This document shows, piece after piece, positions 55,474 through 64,000 of a stretch of DNA of 64,000 nt; within the stretch, counting starts at the first letter, position 1, and every line of letters begins with the position of its first letter. The stretch is from Roseibium porphyridii (GTDB lineage Bacteria; Pseudomonadota; Alphaproteobacteria; Rhizobiales; Stappiaceae), in NCBI RefSeq assembly GCF_026191725.2, contig NZ_CP120863.1, positions 2,460,001 through 2,524,000 of the forward strand, read 5' to 3'. The notes below the pieces were generated by a model that did no database searches, had not been told where the DNA came from, and saw only the letters and a program-made list of their open reading frames with translations. A program made the translations under genes and the position numbers.

Positions 55474-55755
55474 TCAGCGGACGGTTTTCTCGCCGTGGAA
55501 GCCGCCCATTGGTTGGTTGCGTACCAGAATTACCAAGCCTTGCTTGCTAGGCTCCGCGTCGTTCTGGGCAACACCACCGTAATTTGCGCAGAGTTCTTCG
55601 GCGCTTTTGTTTTGGGTGGGAGTGAACATGGTGATGGCCTGGCAGTCGACACGCCGCAGCTCGCTGTCGGTGATCGACCCACCCGACAAGCTAAAGCCAA
55701 GCCCGGCCAGAGCCAGCGCGAAAGTGGTGGTGGTTGCAAAGGCAAACTTGTTCAT
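55474..55755 (-). CDS. Small exported hypothetical protein
   Basis: A 93-residue protein with a signal peptide (MNKFAFATTTTFALALAGLGFSL) and a mature part with two cysteines (VDCQAI and ELCANYGG), likely forming a disulfide in the periplasm. The start is ATG 55753-55755, with GGGG upstream. I do not recognise the family. Confidence 0.55.
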   Translation of the reverse strand: MNKFAFATTTTFALALAGLGFSLSGGSITDSELRRVDCQAITMFTPTQNKSAEELCANYGGVAQNDAEPSKQGLVILVRNQPMGGFHGEKTVR

Positions 55756-56020
55756 AATCCCCGGTCCCATTTCCCGGCCCACCGTTTCGGCAGGCCCTGC
55801 GATATGGTCGGAAAATGGCGGAACACACCTGTACTCTCACTGAAATCCCCATTCACCTGACGTTCAGCTTAGGTGATTCGCTAACATTTGCCGAACAATC
55901 GGCCAAATTTGGCCAAATTCGATTCGGGTTTGCGTTGGATAACGTGTGATTTTTCGCGGTTTATCGCCAAACGCGAAGTCGAGCCGACTTAGGTCGGTGG
56001 CCCGGGAAATCTTCATTTCC

Positions 56021-56467
56021 CTAGAGCGGAGATTGGATTTTCTTCAAGAGTGCGCGTAGCTGCTCCTGCTCGCTCTTGGAGAGCGGCTCCAGAATGTCTG
56101 CAAGCGTGTCGGCAACCGCCTGCTGCAGTTCGGCAACCGCTTCCTGGCCCTGGGACGTCAAAGAAAGGACGCTTGCGCGGGCGTCGCTCTGGTCCGGAAC
56201 TCGGTCGATTAGTCCCTTGGCTTCCAGAACCTTGACCGCGCGCGTCATTTGCGACTTGTCCCGGTTCATTCGGGCAACCAGTTCATGCAGCCGCACAGGT
56301 TCCATCTCGGCCAGTGTGAGAAGCAGAACACCTCCCGCAGGGCCCAGCTGATGACGATCAAACTCAGATGAGCGTGCATTCAGTGACAGGTGAATGCGGC
56401 GCATGAACCGGTCCGTGAGATTTGCAATTTCGATATCAGGCATACGTAATTTGTTGACTAAGTCCAC
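56021..56467 (-). CDS. MarR-family transcriptional regulator
   Basis: A 148-residue winged-helix protein (LAEMEPVRLHELVARMNRDKSQMTRAVKVLEAKGLIDRVPDQSDARASVLSLTSQGQEAV, with the DxR wing). The start may be GTG 56467 or ATG 56443; neither has a clear ribosome site. It is divergent from the membrane protein gene at 56563, with a dyad operator in between, and likely represses it. Confidence 0.92.
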   Translation of the reverse strand: MDLVNKLRMPDIEIANLTDRFMRRIHLSLNARSSEFDRHQLGPAGGVLLLTLAEMEPVRLHELVARMNRDKSQMTRAVKVLEAKGLIDRVPDQSDARASVLSLTSQGQEAVAELQQAVADTLADILEPLSKSEQEQLRALLKKIQSPL

Positions 56468-56474
56468 TAATTAT

Positions 56475-56491
56475 AGTTGATAATGACAACT
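56475..56491. promoter_or_regulatory. Inverted repeat between marR and its divergent neighbour
   Basis: AGTTG (56475-56479) and CAACT (56487-56491) form a dyad with a 7-base AT spacer, at the upstream edge of the marR gene. The AT-rich dyad in the divergent gap is a typical MarR operator. Confidence 0.5.
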
Positions 56492-56562
56492 TAATTGAGA
56501 GGTTGCCCACTGATGCCAAGGCGACACATTTGGCTCGGGCTGTTGTTGCAAGGCGTAGGATC

Positions 56563-57012
56563 ATGACTGAGACACAACGAATTTTACTGAAGTTGGCTGC
56601 GGTCCTTTGGATCGTCTGGGGTCTTGTACACGCATTTGCAGGTGTTGTCGTGCTCACCACGGATGCATCTCAAGGATTTGCCGCGATCGCCGATGCGGTT
56701 CAATCGGGCCTGTTACGTTCCAGTTATCACCCGGCTGTTGAGGGGATACTCAACCAGCATGGCTGGAACCTGCTTTGGTTCGGGTTGGTCACAATTCTTG
56801 GATCATGGTTCATATGGCGTGGCAACCTCACGGCCATCTGGGTCACTGCGCTGGTCGGTGGTATGGCCGACATAGGTTACTTGCTGTTCGTGGACATTCC
56901 CGGCTTTGTTCGGTTTTTCCCCGGCACGCTCATGACGATTGTTTCAGGGTCGGCGGTCCTGTTGAGCTTTTGGGTTTGGATACCGCTGCGGCGAACCGTC
57001 AAAGGTGTTTGA
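56563..57012 (+). CDS. Small integral membrane protein next to marR
   Basis: A 149-residue protein with four predicted helices (ILLKLAAVLWIVWGLVHAFAGVVVL, GWNLLWFGLVTILGSWFIW, LTAIWVTALVGGMADIGYLL, GTLMTIVSGSAVLLSFWVW). The pattern resembles DoxX-like or related small membrane families but is not diagnostic. The start ATG 56563 has GTAGGAT upstream. It is probably the target of the divergent MarR regulator. Confidence 0.75.
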   Translation: MTETQRILLKLAAVLWIVWGLVHAFAGVVVLTTDASQGFAAIADAVQSGLLRSSYHPAVEGILNQHGWNLLWFGLVTILGSWFIWRGNLTAIWVTALVGGMADIGYLLFVDIPGFVRFFPGTLMTIVSGSAVLLSFWVWIPLRRTVKGV

Positions 57013-57030
57013 GTAAGTCAGGGGAAAAAC

Positions 57031-57055
57031 AAAAAAGGGACGGAAAATCCGCCCC
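57031..57055 (-). terminator. Intrinsic terminator of the grxD unit
   Basis: An 8-bp stem with one mismatch (57037-57044 with 57048-57055) is followed on the minus strand by six T and a further T-rich run. It lies about 32 bases past the grxD stop. Confidence 0.7.
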
Positions 57056-57086
57056 TTAAGGTCAGTTCATCAGAAACTGATTTAGC

Positions 57087-57422
57087 TTATGCCGTCTGCT
57101 GAGTGGTCTCAATACCCTTGTCGGTGAAGAGGCCTTGCAGTTCCTGGTTCTGGAACATTTCGCGAATGATGTCGCAACCACCAACAAACTCGCCTTTGAC
57201 GTAGAGCTGCGGAATGGTCGGCCAATTGGTGAAGTCCTTCACACCCTGACGCAGTTCGTCGTCTTCAAGAACATTGATGCCTTTGTACGGGGCACCGACA
57301 TAGTCAAGGATCTGAACAACCTGGCCGGAAAAACCACATTGCGGAAAATTCGGTGTACCCTTCATGAAGACAACAACATCGTTGGTGTCGACTTCGTTCT
57401 TGATCCAATCCTGGATGCTCAT
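57087..57422 (-). CDS. grxD: Monothiol glutaredoxin, Grx4/GrxD type
   Basis: A 111-residue CGFS glutaredoxin. The active-site motif is FPQCGFS with C29, followed by the conserved [20 protein letters not shown]. These proteins bind and transfer [2Fe-2S] clusters with BolA proteins and do not reduce disulfides well. Start ATG has AAAAGGACTG upstream. It is followed upstream on the same strand by a 43-residue membrane peptide gene and bolA, the usual iron-sulfur maturation neighbourhood. Confidence 0.95.
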   Translation of the reverse strand: MSIQDWIKNEVDTNDVVVFMKGTPNFPQCGFSGQVVQILDYVGAPYKGINVLEDDELRQGVKDFTNWPTIPQLYVKGEFVGGCDIIREMFQNQELQGLFTDKGIETTQQTA

Positions 57423-57427
57423 ATTCG

Positions 57428-57559
57428 TCAGTCCTTTTGTTTCGCCGGCGCGACCAGTTGACGGCCGGTGCGATAAATCAATCCAGTCACGGCTCTCCAG
57501 ATACGAACTTCCATGATCAGCATCGCCAGAAGAGCGGTTGCGAGAAGAAGCCAGATCAT
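57428..57559 (-). CDS. Small single-helix membrane protein between grxD and bolA
   Basis: A 43-residue peptide ([19 protein letters not shown]..., with a charged C-terminal tail [14 protein letters not shown]). ATG 57557-57559 is preceded by an excellent GGAGAAAG ribosome site, and the gene ends 6 bases before the grxD start, so it is probably real. Its function is unknown. Confidence 0.6.
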   Translation of the reverse strand: MIWLLLATALLAMLIMEVRIWRAVTGLIYRTGRQLVAPAKQKD

Positions 57560-57661
57560 TCTTTCTCCGTCCACTTTGCCGTCTATCTGTCGTCGACAGG
57601 CGGTAAATTCAAGGGGCAAACCAATTAAGCGGCAATCGTTCCGATCGGTTTGCCATCAAAC

Positions 57662-57895
57662 CTAGTCCGGGGCCTTTGTCTGCAGGGCAAGAGCGTGCAG
57701 CGCGCCGCCCATGTTGCCCTTTAGGGCCTCGTACACCAGTTGATGCTGTTGAACGCGGCTTTTGCCTCTAAACGATTCAGAGACAACATTTGCGGCGTAG
57801 TGATCGCCGTCGCCAGCCAAATCCCGGATCTCAATCTGAGCATCGGGCAATGCCTCTTTGATCAGTGTTTCGATCTCATTTGCGTTCATCGGCAT
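57662..57895 (-). CDS. bolA: BolA-family iron-sulfur cluster cofactor protein
   Basis: A 77-residue BolA-type protein with the pattern IETLIKEALPDAQIEIRDLAGDGDHYAANVVSESFRGKSRVQQHQLVYEALKG, typical of the short BolA2-like class with the metal-binding histidine near the C-terminal VQQHQLVY. It acts with CGFS glutaredoxins in iron-sulfur and iron handling, and grxD lies on the same strand. Confidence 0.93.
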   Translation of the reverse strand: MPMNANEIETLIKEALPDAQIEIRDLAGDGDHYAANVVSESFRGKSRVQQHQLVYEALKGNMGGALHALALQTKAPD

Positions 57896-57939
57896 CGTGC
57901 ATCAGTCCTTTTGTATTGGTTCCTGAAACTCAGGCAATA

Positions 57940-60138
57940 TTAAGCTGTCGCCATGTAATCGGGGAACCAATCTTCGTGTGCTTTTTTCAAGTTTGCAACG
58001 GATATGGTGAGAACACCCTCAACAGTCAAATCATCACCACCAGTTTTCCCGATTTGCTGAACCTCAATACCGGCATCGATAATGTCTTCAAGCACAGCTT
58101 CGACCTTGTCTGGTGCAACCGTCAGCACATAGCGTCCCTGATCTTCGCCGAAAAGGGCCGCATGGGCTGGGCCATCGATCCTGACATTTGCGCCAAGTCC
58201 ACCTGCAATTGCCATTTCTGCAAGGGCAACACCCAGGCCGCCGGAAGAAATATCATGAACTCCGGATAGCCGAGCTGCACCGATGAGTTGACGAACAATC
58301 GTTCCGCGCCGCTTTTCCGCAGCCAGGTCAACTGGAGGAGGTGCTCCTTCTTCGCGGCCCAGAACATCGGCAAGATATTGTGAGGCACCCAGATGAGTGC
58401 CAGGCCCACCTACGACAAGGATTGCATCACCTTCCTCGGCAAAGGCTGTACCGGCGCGCACGGTGACGTCCGGCAACAGTCCGACGCCGCCAATGGCAGG
58501 GGTCGGCAATATCGCTTCGCCGTGGGTTTCGTTATAGAGAGAGACGTTGCCGGAAACGATGGGAAAATCCAGTTCTCGGCATGCTTCGCCAATGCCTTTG
58601 ATGCAGCCGACGAACTGCCCCATGATTTCAGGCTTTTCAGGGTTGCCGAAATTGAGATTGTCGGTTGCGGCAAGCGGCTCGGACCCGACGGCAGTCAGAT
58701 TGCGCCAAACCTCCGCGACGGCCTGCTTACCACCTTCAAAGGGGTCGGCTTCGCAATAGCGTGGGGTAACATCGACCGAGAAAGTAAGACCCTTGCGTGA
58801 TCCCTCAACGCGAATGACACCGGCATCGCCACCAGGCGTTTCGGCCGTGTTGCCCTGGATCAGCGTATCGTATTGCTCATAGACCCAGCGACGTGAAGAC
58901 CCGTTGGCGTTGCCGACCAAAGTGGTCAGCGCTTTTGCATAGTCTTCCGGTTCTGCAATGTCGGACGCATTCAAAACGGGTCGTTTCTTCGGTTCGATCC
59001 AAGGGCGGTCGTATTCCGGCGCTTCATCGCCCAGTTTCTTGATGGGCAGGTCAGCCACCACGTCACCTTGATGTTTGACCACGAAGCGGAGCGTGTCGGT
59101 GGTGATGCCGACAATGGCAAAGTCCAATCCCCATTTCCTGAAAATGGCTTCGGCTTCATGCTCCTTTTCGGGCCTCAGTACCATGAGCATGCGCTCCTGG
59201 CTCTCAGACAGCATCATCTCGTAGGCGCTCATGCGCTCTTCGCGTACGGGAACCTTGTCGAGGTCAAGTTCGATGCCAAGGTCGCCACTAGCGCCCATTT
59301 CAACTGCGGAGCAGGTCAAGCCAGCAGCACCCATATCCTGAATGGCAATGACGGCACCTGTCTCCATCAGCTCCAGACAGGCTTCCAGCAGGCATTTTTC
59401 CGTGAAAGGATCACCGACCTGAACAGTTGGGCGCTTTTCATCAATGGTATCGTCGAATTCAGCAGATGCCATTGTTGCACCGCCAACGCCGTCCCGGCCG
59501 GTCTTGGCACCAAGATAAACGACGGGAAGACCGACACCTTCGGCCTTTGCGAGAAAAATCGCGTCAGATCTGGCAAGACCCGCAGCAAAAGCATTTACCA
59601 GGCAATTGCCGTTGTAACGGGCGTGGAATTCGACCTCGCCACCAACTGTTGGAACGCCGAACGAGTTGCCGTAGCCGCCGACGCCCGAGACAACACCTGA
59701 CACCAGGTGCTTTGTACGCGGATGATCCGGTTCACCGAAACGCAAGGCGTTCATGGCTGCAACAGGGCGCGCTCCCATGGTGAAAACGTCCCGCAAGATA
59801 CCACCGACGCCTGTCGCGGCCCCCTGATAAGGTTCGATGTAGGACGGGTGGTTGTGGCTTTCCATCTTGAAGACCACGGCCTGGCCGTCGCCAATATCGA
59901 CGACACCGGCATTTTCTCCCGGACCTTGAAGAACGCGCGGTCCATCCGTCGGCAGTGTCTTCAGCCATTTCTTGGAGGATTTGTAAGAGCAATGCTCGTT
60001 CCACATGGCGGAAAAGATGCCGAGTTCTGTGAAGCTCGGTTCCCGGCCAATCAATTCCAGGATGCGCTCATACTCATCCGGTTTCAAGCCGTGGGAAGCA
60101 ATCAGGTCGGGCGTGATCTTGATGTCGTTCGGGATCAT
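57940..60138 (-). CDS. purL: Phosphoribosylformylglycinamidine synthase, large subunit PurL
   Basis: A 732-residue enzyme converting FGAR to FGAM in purine synthesis, of the small-PurL class that works with PurS and PurQ. It begins [22 protein letters not shown] and carries [29 protein letters not shown] and the metal-binding and ATP segments of both PurM-like halves. The start is ATG 60136-60138 with GGAA upstream; the longer in-frame extension is not family-like. PurS and PurQ are not in this window. Confidence 0.97.
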   Translation of the reverse strand: MIPNDIKITPDLIASHGLKPDEYERILELIGREPSFTELGIFSAMWNEHCSYKSSKKWLKTLPTDGPRVLQGPGENAGVVDIGDGQAVVFKMESHNHPSYIEPYQGAATGVGGILRDVFTMGARPVAAMNALRFGEPDHPRTKHLVSGVVSGVGGYGNSFGVPTVGGEVEFHARYNGNCLVNAFAAGLARSDAIFLAKAEGVGLPVVYLGAKTGRDGVGGATMASAEFDDTIDEKRPTVQVGDPFTEKCLLEACLELMETGAVIAIQDMGAAGLTCSAVEMGASGDLGIELDLDKVPVREERMSAYEMMLSESQERMLMVLRPEKEHEAEAIFRKWGLDFAIVGITTDTLRFVVKHQGDVVADLPIKKLGDEAPEYDRPWIEPKKRPVLNASDIAEPEDYAKALTTLVGNANGSSRRWVYEQYDTLIQGNTAETPGGDAGVIRVEGSRKGLTFSVDVTPRYCEADPFEGGKQAVAEVWRNLTAVGSEPLAATDNLNFGNPEKPEIMGQFVGCIKGIGEACRELDFPIVSGNVSLYNETHGEAILPTPAIGGVGLLPDVTVRAGTAFAEEGDAILVVGGPGTHLGASQYLADVLGREEGAPPPVDLAAEKRRGTIVRQLIGAARLSGVHDISSGGLGVALAEMAIAGGLGANVRIDGPAHAALFGEDQGRYVLTVAPDKVEAVLEDIIDAGIEVQQIGKTGGDDLTVEGVLTISVANLKKAHEDWFPDYMATA

Positions 60139-60316
60139 GACGTTCCAGTATTTTGGGACCGCAGAATCTGGGCCGCAAGGACGCGGGCAGGCGTTGATGC
60201 CGCCGTTTAGCAGATTGTCCAGGAAATGGGGAGAGTGCGCGCAAAACTTTGTGGAGGATAGCCTGATTGATCCCCGGCAAGGCAATCTTTGGCACAAAAA
60301 TCGTGTCTCCAGACCG

Positions 60317-60763
60317 TCAGGCCATGCCAAGGCCGCTCTCGATCGCATTGGCGAGGTTTGAGCCGTAAAAGCTCAGCTTGCGGGTAGCACCTGTTTCGGG
60401 ATCCTTGATCTCAAGCCGGATGGCCTTGGTAATCAGCAGATCGCTGCGCCGTGCGCTGGCAATGGCGTGCCAGGGGATCAGGATCGGGGTATGGCCTATT
60501 CTGAAGAAGATGACCGGCCGCAGATAAATGCCCGCATTCGAGAGCGTGATGTCCAGACAGTTTCGGTAGCTTGCAAACAGTCCGAAACTTGCGCTGCCCC
60601 AGCGCCAGCTCTGCCCTGGCGGGGGCCGATTGCCCGGATAGAGCCGGGACAGGCGTGACCACCCACCAAGCCGGCTGATCAGAAAGACAATAAGCGACCA
60701 GAGCAGCCCGAAGCACAGGAAAAAACCCGGCACGATCAGAATGAGAAGAGCACTGTCGGTCAC
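60317..60763 (-). CDS. Hypothetical membrane protein
   Basis: A 148-residue protein with one N-terminal helix ([27 protein letters not shown]) followed by a PH-like soluble part ([37 protein letters not shown]). The start is GTG 60761-60763, with GGATAGGA upstream, and it begins just inside the end of the preceding gene. The long open frame further upstream lies in that gene. The function is unknown. Confidence 0.65.
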   Translation of the reverse strand: MTDSALLILIVPGFFLCFGLLWSLIVFLISRLGGWSRLSRLYPGNRPPPGQSWRWGSASFGLFASYRNCLDITLSNAGIYLRPVIFFRIGHTPILIPWHAIASARRSDLLITKAIRLEIKDPETGATRKLSFYGSNLANAIESGLGMA

Positions 60764-60770
60764 GCTTGTC

Positions 60771-61289
60771 CTATCCGTCTTGGAGTGAATTCGTGTCCGG
60801 GTTCCGGTGATATCCGGGCCCGATTGTGAGCGGTCTGGAAGGCATGGACCTTGGCGCAACGCTGCTTTTTAAAGACGTTTGGTGCCGCTCGATTTCCGCA
60901 CCTGTGGTTCCGTCAATCACCGTAAGGACAGCGAGATACTCGCGGTCCGCAGCCACGTCCGTAAGAGACGGTGTTTCGAACTTGTAGTTCCGCTTTGCAG
61001 CGGTAACCGTCTGTTCCAATTCGATCGTTCCGCCCGCAGGGTCCTCAAATTCAGCCAGAAGGCGTGTCCCGGGTGGGAGCGGTTTGACAAGCCCCACGGT
61101 GATCCCGCTGCGAATGTCGGCAATCCGGTAGTTGTAGATGAACCCGCCACCGGTGATTTCAGCGAAATCCGCCTTTGCCAGAACGGTCTGGTTATGACGA
61201 TAAACAGCAGCAAAAACGCTGGCGCAGTAAACTGCAGCAGCGACAAAGGCAAAAACCGCCCAACGGTGAGATGATCCTGACCGTGTCAC
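60771..61289 (-). CDS. Membrane-anchored hypothetical protein
   Basis: A 172-residue protein with one N-terminal helix (WAVFAFVAAAVYCASVFAAV) and a soluble part rich in beta-strands (ADIRSGITVGLVKPLPPGTRLLAEFEDPAGGTIELEQTV). The start is GTG 61287-61289, with an AGAAGGGAC ribosome site. It overlaps the next gene slightly and probably shares its transcript. I do not recognise the family. Confidence 0.6.
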   Translation of the reverse strand: MTRSGSSHRWAVFAFVAAAVYCASVFAAVYRHNQTVLAKADFAEITGGGFIYNYRIADIRSGITVGLVKPLPPGTRLLAEFEDPAGGTIELEQTVTAAKRNYKFETPSLTDVAADREYLAVLTVIDGTTGAEIERHQTSLKSSVAPRSMPSRPLTIGPGYHRNPDTNSLQDG

Positions 61290-61366
61290 TGCTGTCCCTT
61301 CTTGTCGAGCACCTGAGTGGATAGGGCTGCAACGGTCCCGGCCGCCTTCATCAACCCTGCCTGAAC

Positions 61367-62875
61367 CTACTCGAAGCTATCGTAGCATGCACCGTTGTCC
61401 TCAAGGAGGTTCTGCAGCGACGAGAGCCCGGCCTCCGTTTCCTTGCGCGTCAAAGGATTGGTGAAACCGACCCTGGCGCGGTGATAAACCTGACCTGAGC
61501 GACCGGACTTGAACTCGTCTTCATCGTCGATCAGCACACCAGCGGCCGCTGCCGCTGTCTTGAAGGTTCCGGAGAGCCAGGGTTCGGGCAGCTTGAGCCA
61601 GAAAAACGGCGCATCAGCGCCTCCTTGAAGGCCATATGATCCAAGATACTGATGCACCAGTGCGTGGCGGGCAGCAATCTCGGCCAAGACTTTCTTGCGG
61701 AAGTCATCGGCGGCTCCGGACAGGACGAGACGAGATGACAACTCTGCAAGCAGAAAGGAAATACCGCCAGTCAGCATCTTGTGGGCTGTGTAGATCCGCT
61801 GGGCATGAGAGAGTGGACTGGAGACCCAACCGCCTCGGACACCTGCAGTGACAGATTTCGACAAGGAGCCCACATGGAACGTGCGCTCCGGCGCAAGAGC
61901 GGCGAGGGGGCTTTGCGAGGCTTCCCGCAATGAGCCGTAGACTTCATCCTCAATGATCCAGAGATTGAACTGGCGGGCAATGGCGACAATTTCCTGCCGC
62001 CGGTCATCTCTCATCAGTGCAGTGGTTGGATTGTGCATCGTTGGCATCAAGAAGATGACTTTGGGATGCTTTTGAGCGCACACACGTGCGAGGTCATCCG
62101 GGATAGGGCCTTCGTCATCGCGTGCAACTTGAACAGACGGCCTACCGGACAGAGCGGAACCGCGCGCGATGGAACTGTAGGTCAGGTCCTCAAACACCAC
62201 CTGGTCACCGGGGGCGGTGGTTGCCGCGATGATAGCCATGATTGCAGCTTGTGCACCTGTCGTCGGGACAATGCTGCCTTCCGGGGGCTGCCAGCCGCCG
62301 CGGGCAAGCCAAAGGCAGCCTGCCTGACGCCAACTGTCCGGCACCGAGCGTGTATAGCTCGCAATTTCGTAAGGCTTGTCTTTGGCGATGCCGGTGGTCA
62401 GCCGCTGAATGGTGTCCGCCTGACCGACTTCCGGTGCTGACGTGCTGTCAAAGCGAATTGTTTCAGGTGCAGGAACCGTAATGCGCGTTCCTGCGAAGGC
62501 TGTATCGATTGGGGCTGCCATAGCAGATTGCACCCAGGATGCACCCTGCGACGACGGTGCGGGAGAACTTGGGCGCCCGTCGTCGGCAGACAGATCGGGT
62601 TTGGTGTTTTCCACGAGGATCTCTGAAGGACCACTGCCGAGCACAAAAGTGCCTCGACCGACTTCTCCGCTAACCAGTCCTCGCTGCCGTATTGTCGCGT
62701 ATGCGCGACCGATGGTGCCAACGGTCACGCCCAGATCATAGGCAAGGTTTCTTTGTGGCGGCAGTTTAGCGCCGGCACCCAGCACACCAGTCGCAATGTC
62801 GTCTGCAATCTTGTCTGCAAGGCGGATGTAGAGAGGGCCACGGCCATCTGGGATTTGAGGATGCCAATTTGTCAT
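61367..62875 (-). CDS. MocR-family regulator with aminotransferase-like domain
   Basis: A 502-residue protein: an N-terminal GntR winged helix (PLYIRLADKIADDIATGVLGAGAKLPPQRNLAYDLGVTVGTIGRAYATIRQRGLV) followed by a fold type I PLP domain with PLP lysine in HVGSLSKSVTAG and the conserved DEVYG segment. MocR proteins use PLP or substrate binding to regulate nearby genes. It is divergent from a DUF1127 gene about 100 bp away, which may be its target. Confidence 0.93.
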   Translation of the reverse strand: MTNWHPQIPDGRGPLYIRLADKIADDIATGVLGAGAKLPPQRNLAYDLGVTVGTIGRAYATIRQRGLVSGEVGRGTFVLGSGPSEILVENTKPDLSADDGRPSSPAPSSQGASWVQSAMAAPIDTAFAGTRITVPAPETIRFDSTSAPEVGQADTIQRLTTGIAKDKPYEIASYTRSVPDSWRQAGCLWLARGGWQPPEGSIVPTTGAQAAIMAIIAATTAPGDQVVFEDLTYSSIARGSALSGRPSVQVARDDEGPIPDDLARVCAQKHPKVIFLMPTMHNPTTALMRDDRRQEIVAIARQFNLWIIEDEVYGSLREASQSPLAALAPERTFHVGSLSKSVTAGVRGGWVSSPLSHAQRIYTAHKMLTGGISFLLAELSSRLVLSGAADDFRKKVLAEIAARHALVHQYLGSYGLQGGADAPFFWLKLPEPWLSGTFKTAAAAAGVLIDDEDEFKSGRSGQVYHRARVGFTNPLTRKETEAGLSSLQNLLEDNGACYDSFE

Positions 62876-62977
62876 GGTGACAATTTTCTATATTGCATCT
62901 CAAAAGGAGTCAATTCATATGATTGTAGCGCTACAATACAAGAATTAAGTGGAATTGTTACCCTTAAGAGGTGTCAA

Positions 62978-63208
62978 ATGAGTTCAATAGAGACAATTTA
63001 TGGACGACCAATCGTTTGGCAGTCGTTTGGAAGGGGAATTGCAAAGGCTGTGAAAACCAGATTGTCACTCTGGTTTGAAAGCTACCGGACGCGTCAGCAA
63101 CTTCAAGATCTTCCAGATTCGGCGTTGGTGGATCTGGGCCTCAGCCGGGAAGCGGTCCGCGCGGAGGCTGGCAGGCCCTTTTGGGATAGCGAGCGTTTTC
63201 CACGCTAG
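62978..63208 (+). CDS. DUF1127-family small protein
   Basis: A 76-residue protein whose C-terminal half has the DUF1127 signature (RTRQQLQDLPDSALVDLGLSREAVRAEAGRPFW). This family is small, often involved in RNA or metabolic regulation in alphaproteobacteria, and commonly found beside MocR regulators. ATG 62978 has AAGAGGTGT upstream; the longer frame upstream lacks support. Confidence 0.85.
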   Translation: MSSIETIYGRPIVWQSFGRGIAKAVKTRLSLWFESYRTRQQLQDLPDSALVDLGLSREAVRAEAGRPFWDSERFPR

Positions 63209-63289
63209 TTGCAGGTGCTGAGATCGAGACCCGATGGTCGCTGCCCCCGGCGGTCACGATATGGTCCCGAACCCAAGGTATCTGCAAAA

Positions 63290-63328
63290 ATGCCGGACAC
63301 GGTGCAGCCCACGTGTCCGGCATTTTTT
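63290..63328. terminator. Bidirectional intrinsic terminator
   Basis: A perfect 11-bp stem (63290-63300 with 63313-63323) is flanked by AAAAA on the left and TTTTTTT on the right. It ends the DUF1127 transcript on the plus strand and the peroxiredoxin transcript on the minus strand. Confidence 0.9.
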
Positions 63329-63345
63329 TGTCAAAGATCTGTGTG

Positions 63346-63882
63346 TCAGACTGCGCCGGTGTACTCACCGCGTGCCGGGTAGTCGTTCTTTTGTACGAAG
63401 TCGAGTGCGCCGACCATTTCCTGGAAATGCGGTCTGACGAACGGCATCGTCTGAACCGATGCGAAATAGAGAGTGTTGTCAGGCTTCACAAGAAATACGC
63501 CCGGCTCGGAGAAGAGTGCGGGCTCTTCAATGCCAATTGAGGTTTTGCCCCGGCTTGTGGAGATATAAAGTCCCCATTCATTGGCAACGGACAGCGACAG
63601 TCCGTAGCCGAACCGCAGATCTGGTGTGCCGACCTTGTCGGCCATCTGCTGCGCGCGCTCTTCGGTGTCAGAAGAAATGGCGATTGTTTTGACGCCCTTT
63701 TGTGCGAATTCAGGCGTCAGGCGGCCGAGCTCTTTCAAATAGGTGGCGCAGATCGGGCAGTGCAGGCCACGATAGAACACGACCAGTGTCGCGAATTCTG
63801 AACCGTCTGCCGCGAGATCGAAGTGGCCGGAAGTCAGTGTTTCTACTTTCAACTCCGGAACGGACTGGCGTGGAATGAGCAT
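63346..63882 (-). CDS. Peroxiredoxin-like protein (AhpC/TSA family)
   Basis: A 178-residue thioredoxin-fold protein. The motif FYRGLHCPICATYLKELGRL holds the peroxidatic-type cysteine and a second cysteine two residues later (CPIC), and TIAISSDTEERA fits a peroxiredoxin-like family. It probably reduces peroxides or disulfides in the cytoplasm. ATG 63880-63882 has AGAGAGGTAAGA upstream. The promoter region lies at the window edge. Confidence 0.85.
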   Translation of the reverse strand: MLIPRQSVPELKVETLTSGHFDLAADGSEFATLVVFYRGLHCPICATYLKELGRLTPEFAQKGVKTIAISSDTEERAQQMADKVGTPDLRFGYGLSLSVANEWGLYISTSRGKTSIGIEEPALFSEPGVFLVKPDNTLYFASVQTMPFVRPHFQEMVGALDFVQKNDYPARGEYTGAV

Positions 63883-64000
63883 TCTTACCTCTCTTAGGGT
63901 AGGGGCAAGACTTCACATCTGCCCTTGGATACCGTAAACATAGTGAACGATTGAAAAGAAAACATTCCGAAAAGTTGATCAAGAGTACGGAAATGGCTGT

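Overview
The window reads as chromosomal DNA from a marine-type alphaproteobacterium, most like the Roseibium/Labrenzia (Stappiaceae) group. This placement is inferred from gene content and codon use: a TRAP transporter operon, a eukaryote-like NADP isocitrate dehydrogenase, MocR, LysR and FCD-GntR regulators, an EAL/GGDEF protein, and a trmJ-murI-rpsD stretch. Most of the DNA is moderately GC-rich, with a few AT-rich intergenic islands. I saw no rRNA, tRNA, CRISPR array, prophage or intact insertion sequence.

Layout. 1-9.9 kb: a catabolic block with a TRAP transporter (dctPQM), a D-amino-acid-dehydrogenase-like flavoenzyme, an enolase-superfamily (MLE-type) enzyme, a LysR regulator, a thiamine-diphosphate enzyme, an FCD-GntR regulator and an Asp/Glu-racemase-family enzyme. 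9.9-12.4 kb: an AT-rich leader, then an S8 protease with a sedolisin-like N-terminal domain, followed by a free-standing copy of that domain. 12.5-16 kb: icd, an Rrf2 regulator and a DHA2-type MFS exporter. 16-20.5 kb: a transglutaminase-like protein and a large cyclase-like/AAA/TPR regulator. 20.7-24.4 kb: a periplasmic binding protein, a small membrane protein and the RtcB2-PrfH ribosome-repair pair. 24.7-27 kb: an AraC regulator with two minus-strand genes (YHS and SPW proteins), each preceded by a copy of the same 45-bp element. 27-31 kb: a second, monomeric isocitrate dehydrogenase and small proteins. 31-38.8 kb: a class III cyclase, glyoxalase, a royal-jelly/SMP-30-like exported protein with LysR, trmJ, murI and an EAL-CBS-GGDEF protein. 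39-46.6 kb: rpsD, a Gmad2-LysM protein, ttcA, and a LysR-controlled dehydrogenase pair. 46.7-49 kb: an ArsR-SRPBCC-SRPBCC operon with a perfect 20-bp palindrome, and an IS5-type transposase remnant. 49.4-52.9 kb: an Aer-type PAS protein, a soluble chemoreceptor and a DUF427-cyclase fusion. 52.9-55.2 kb: a three-gene operon for a basic peptide with four near-identical SxGGG(V/I/L)APV repeats, a DUF6065-like protein and an MFS transporter. 55.5-64 kb: MarR, grxD, bolA, purL, MocR, a DUF1127 protein and a peroxiredoxin-like protein.

The best candidate for an undescribed system is the repeat-peptide/DUF6065/MFS operon at 52.9-55.2 kb, which has the outline of a small peptide maturation-and-export locus. 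The second is the protease with a detached prodomain-like partner at 10.4-12.4 kb. Both rest on sequence pattern and context, and their functions are inferred.
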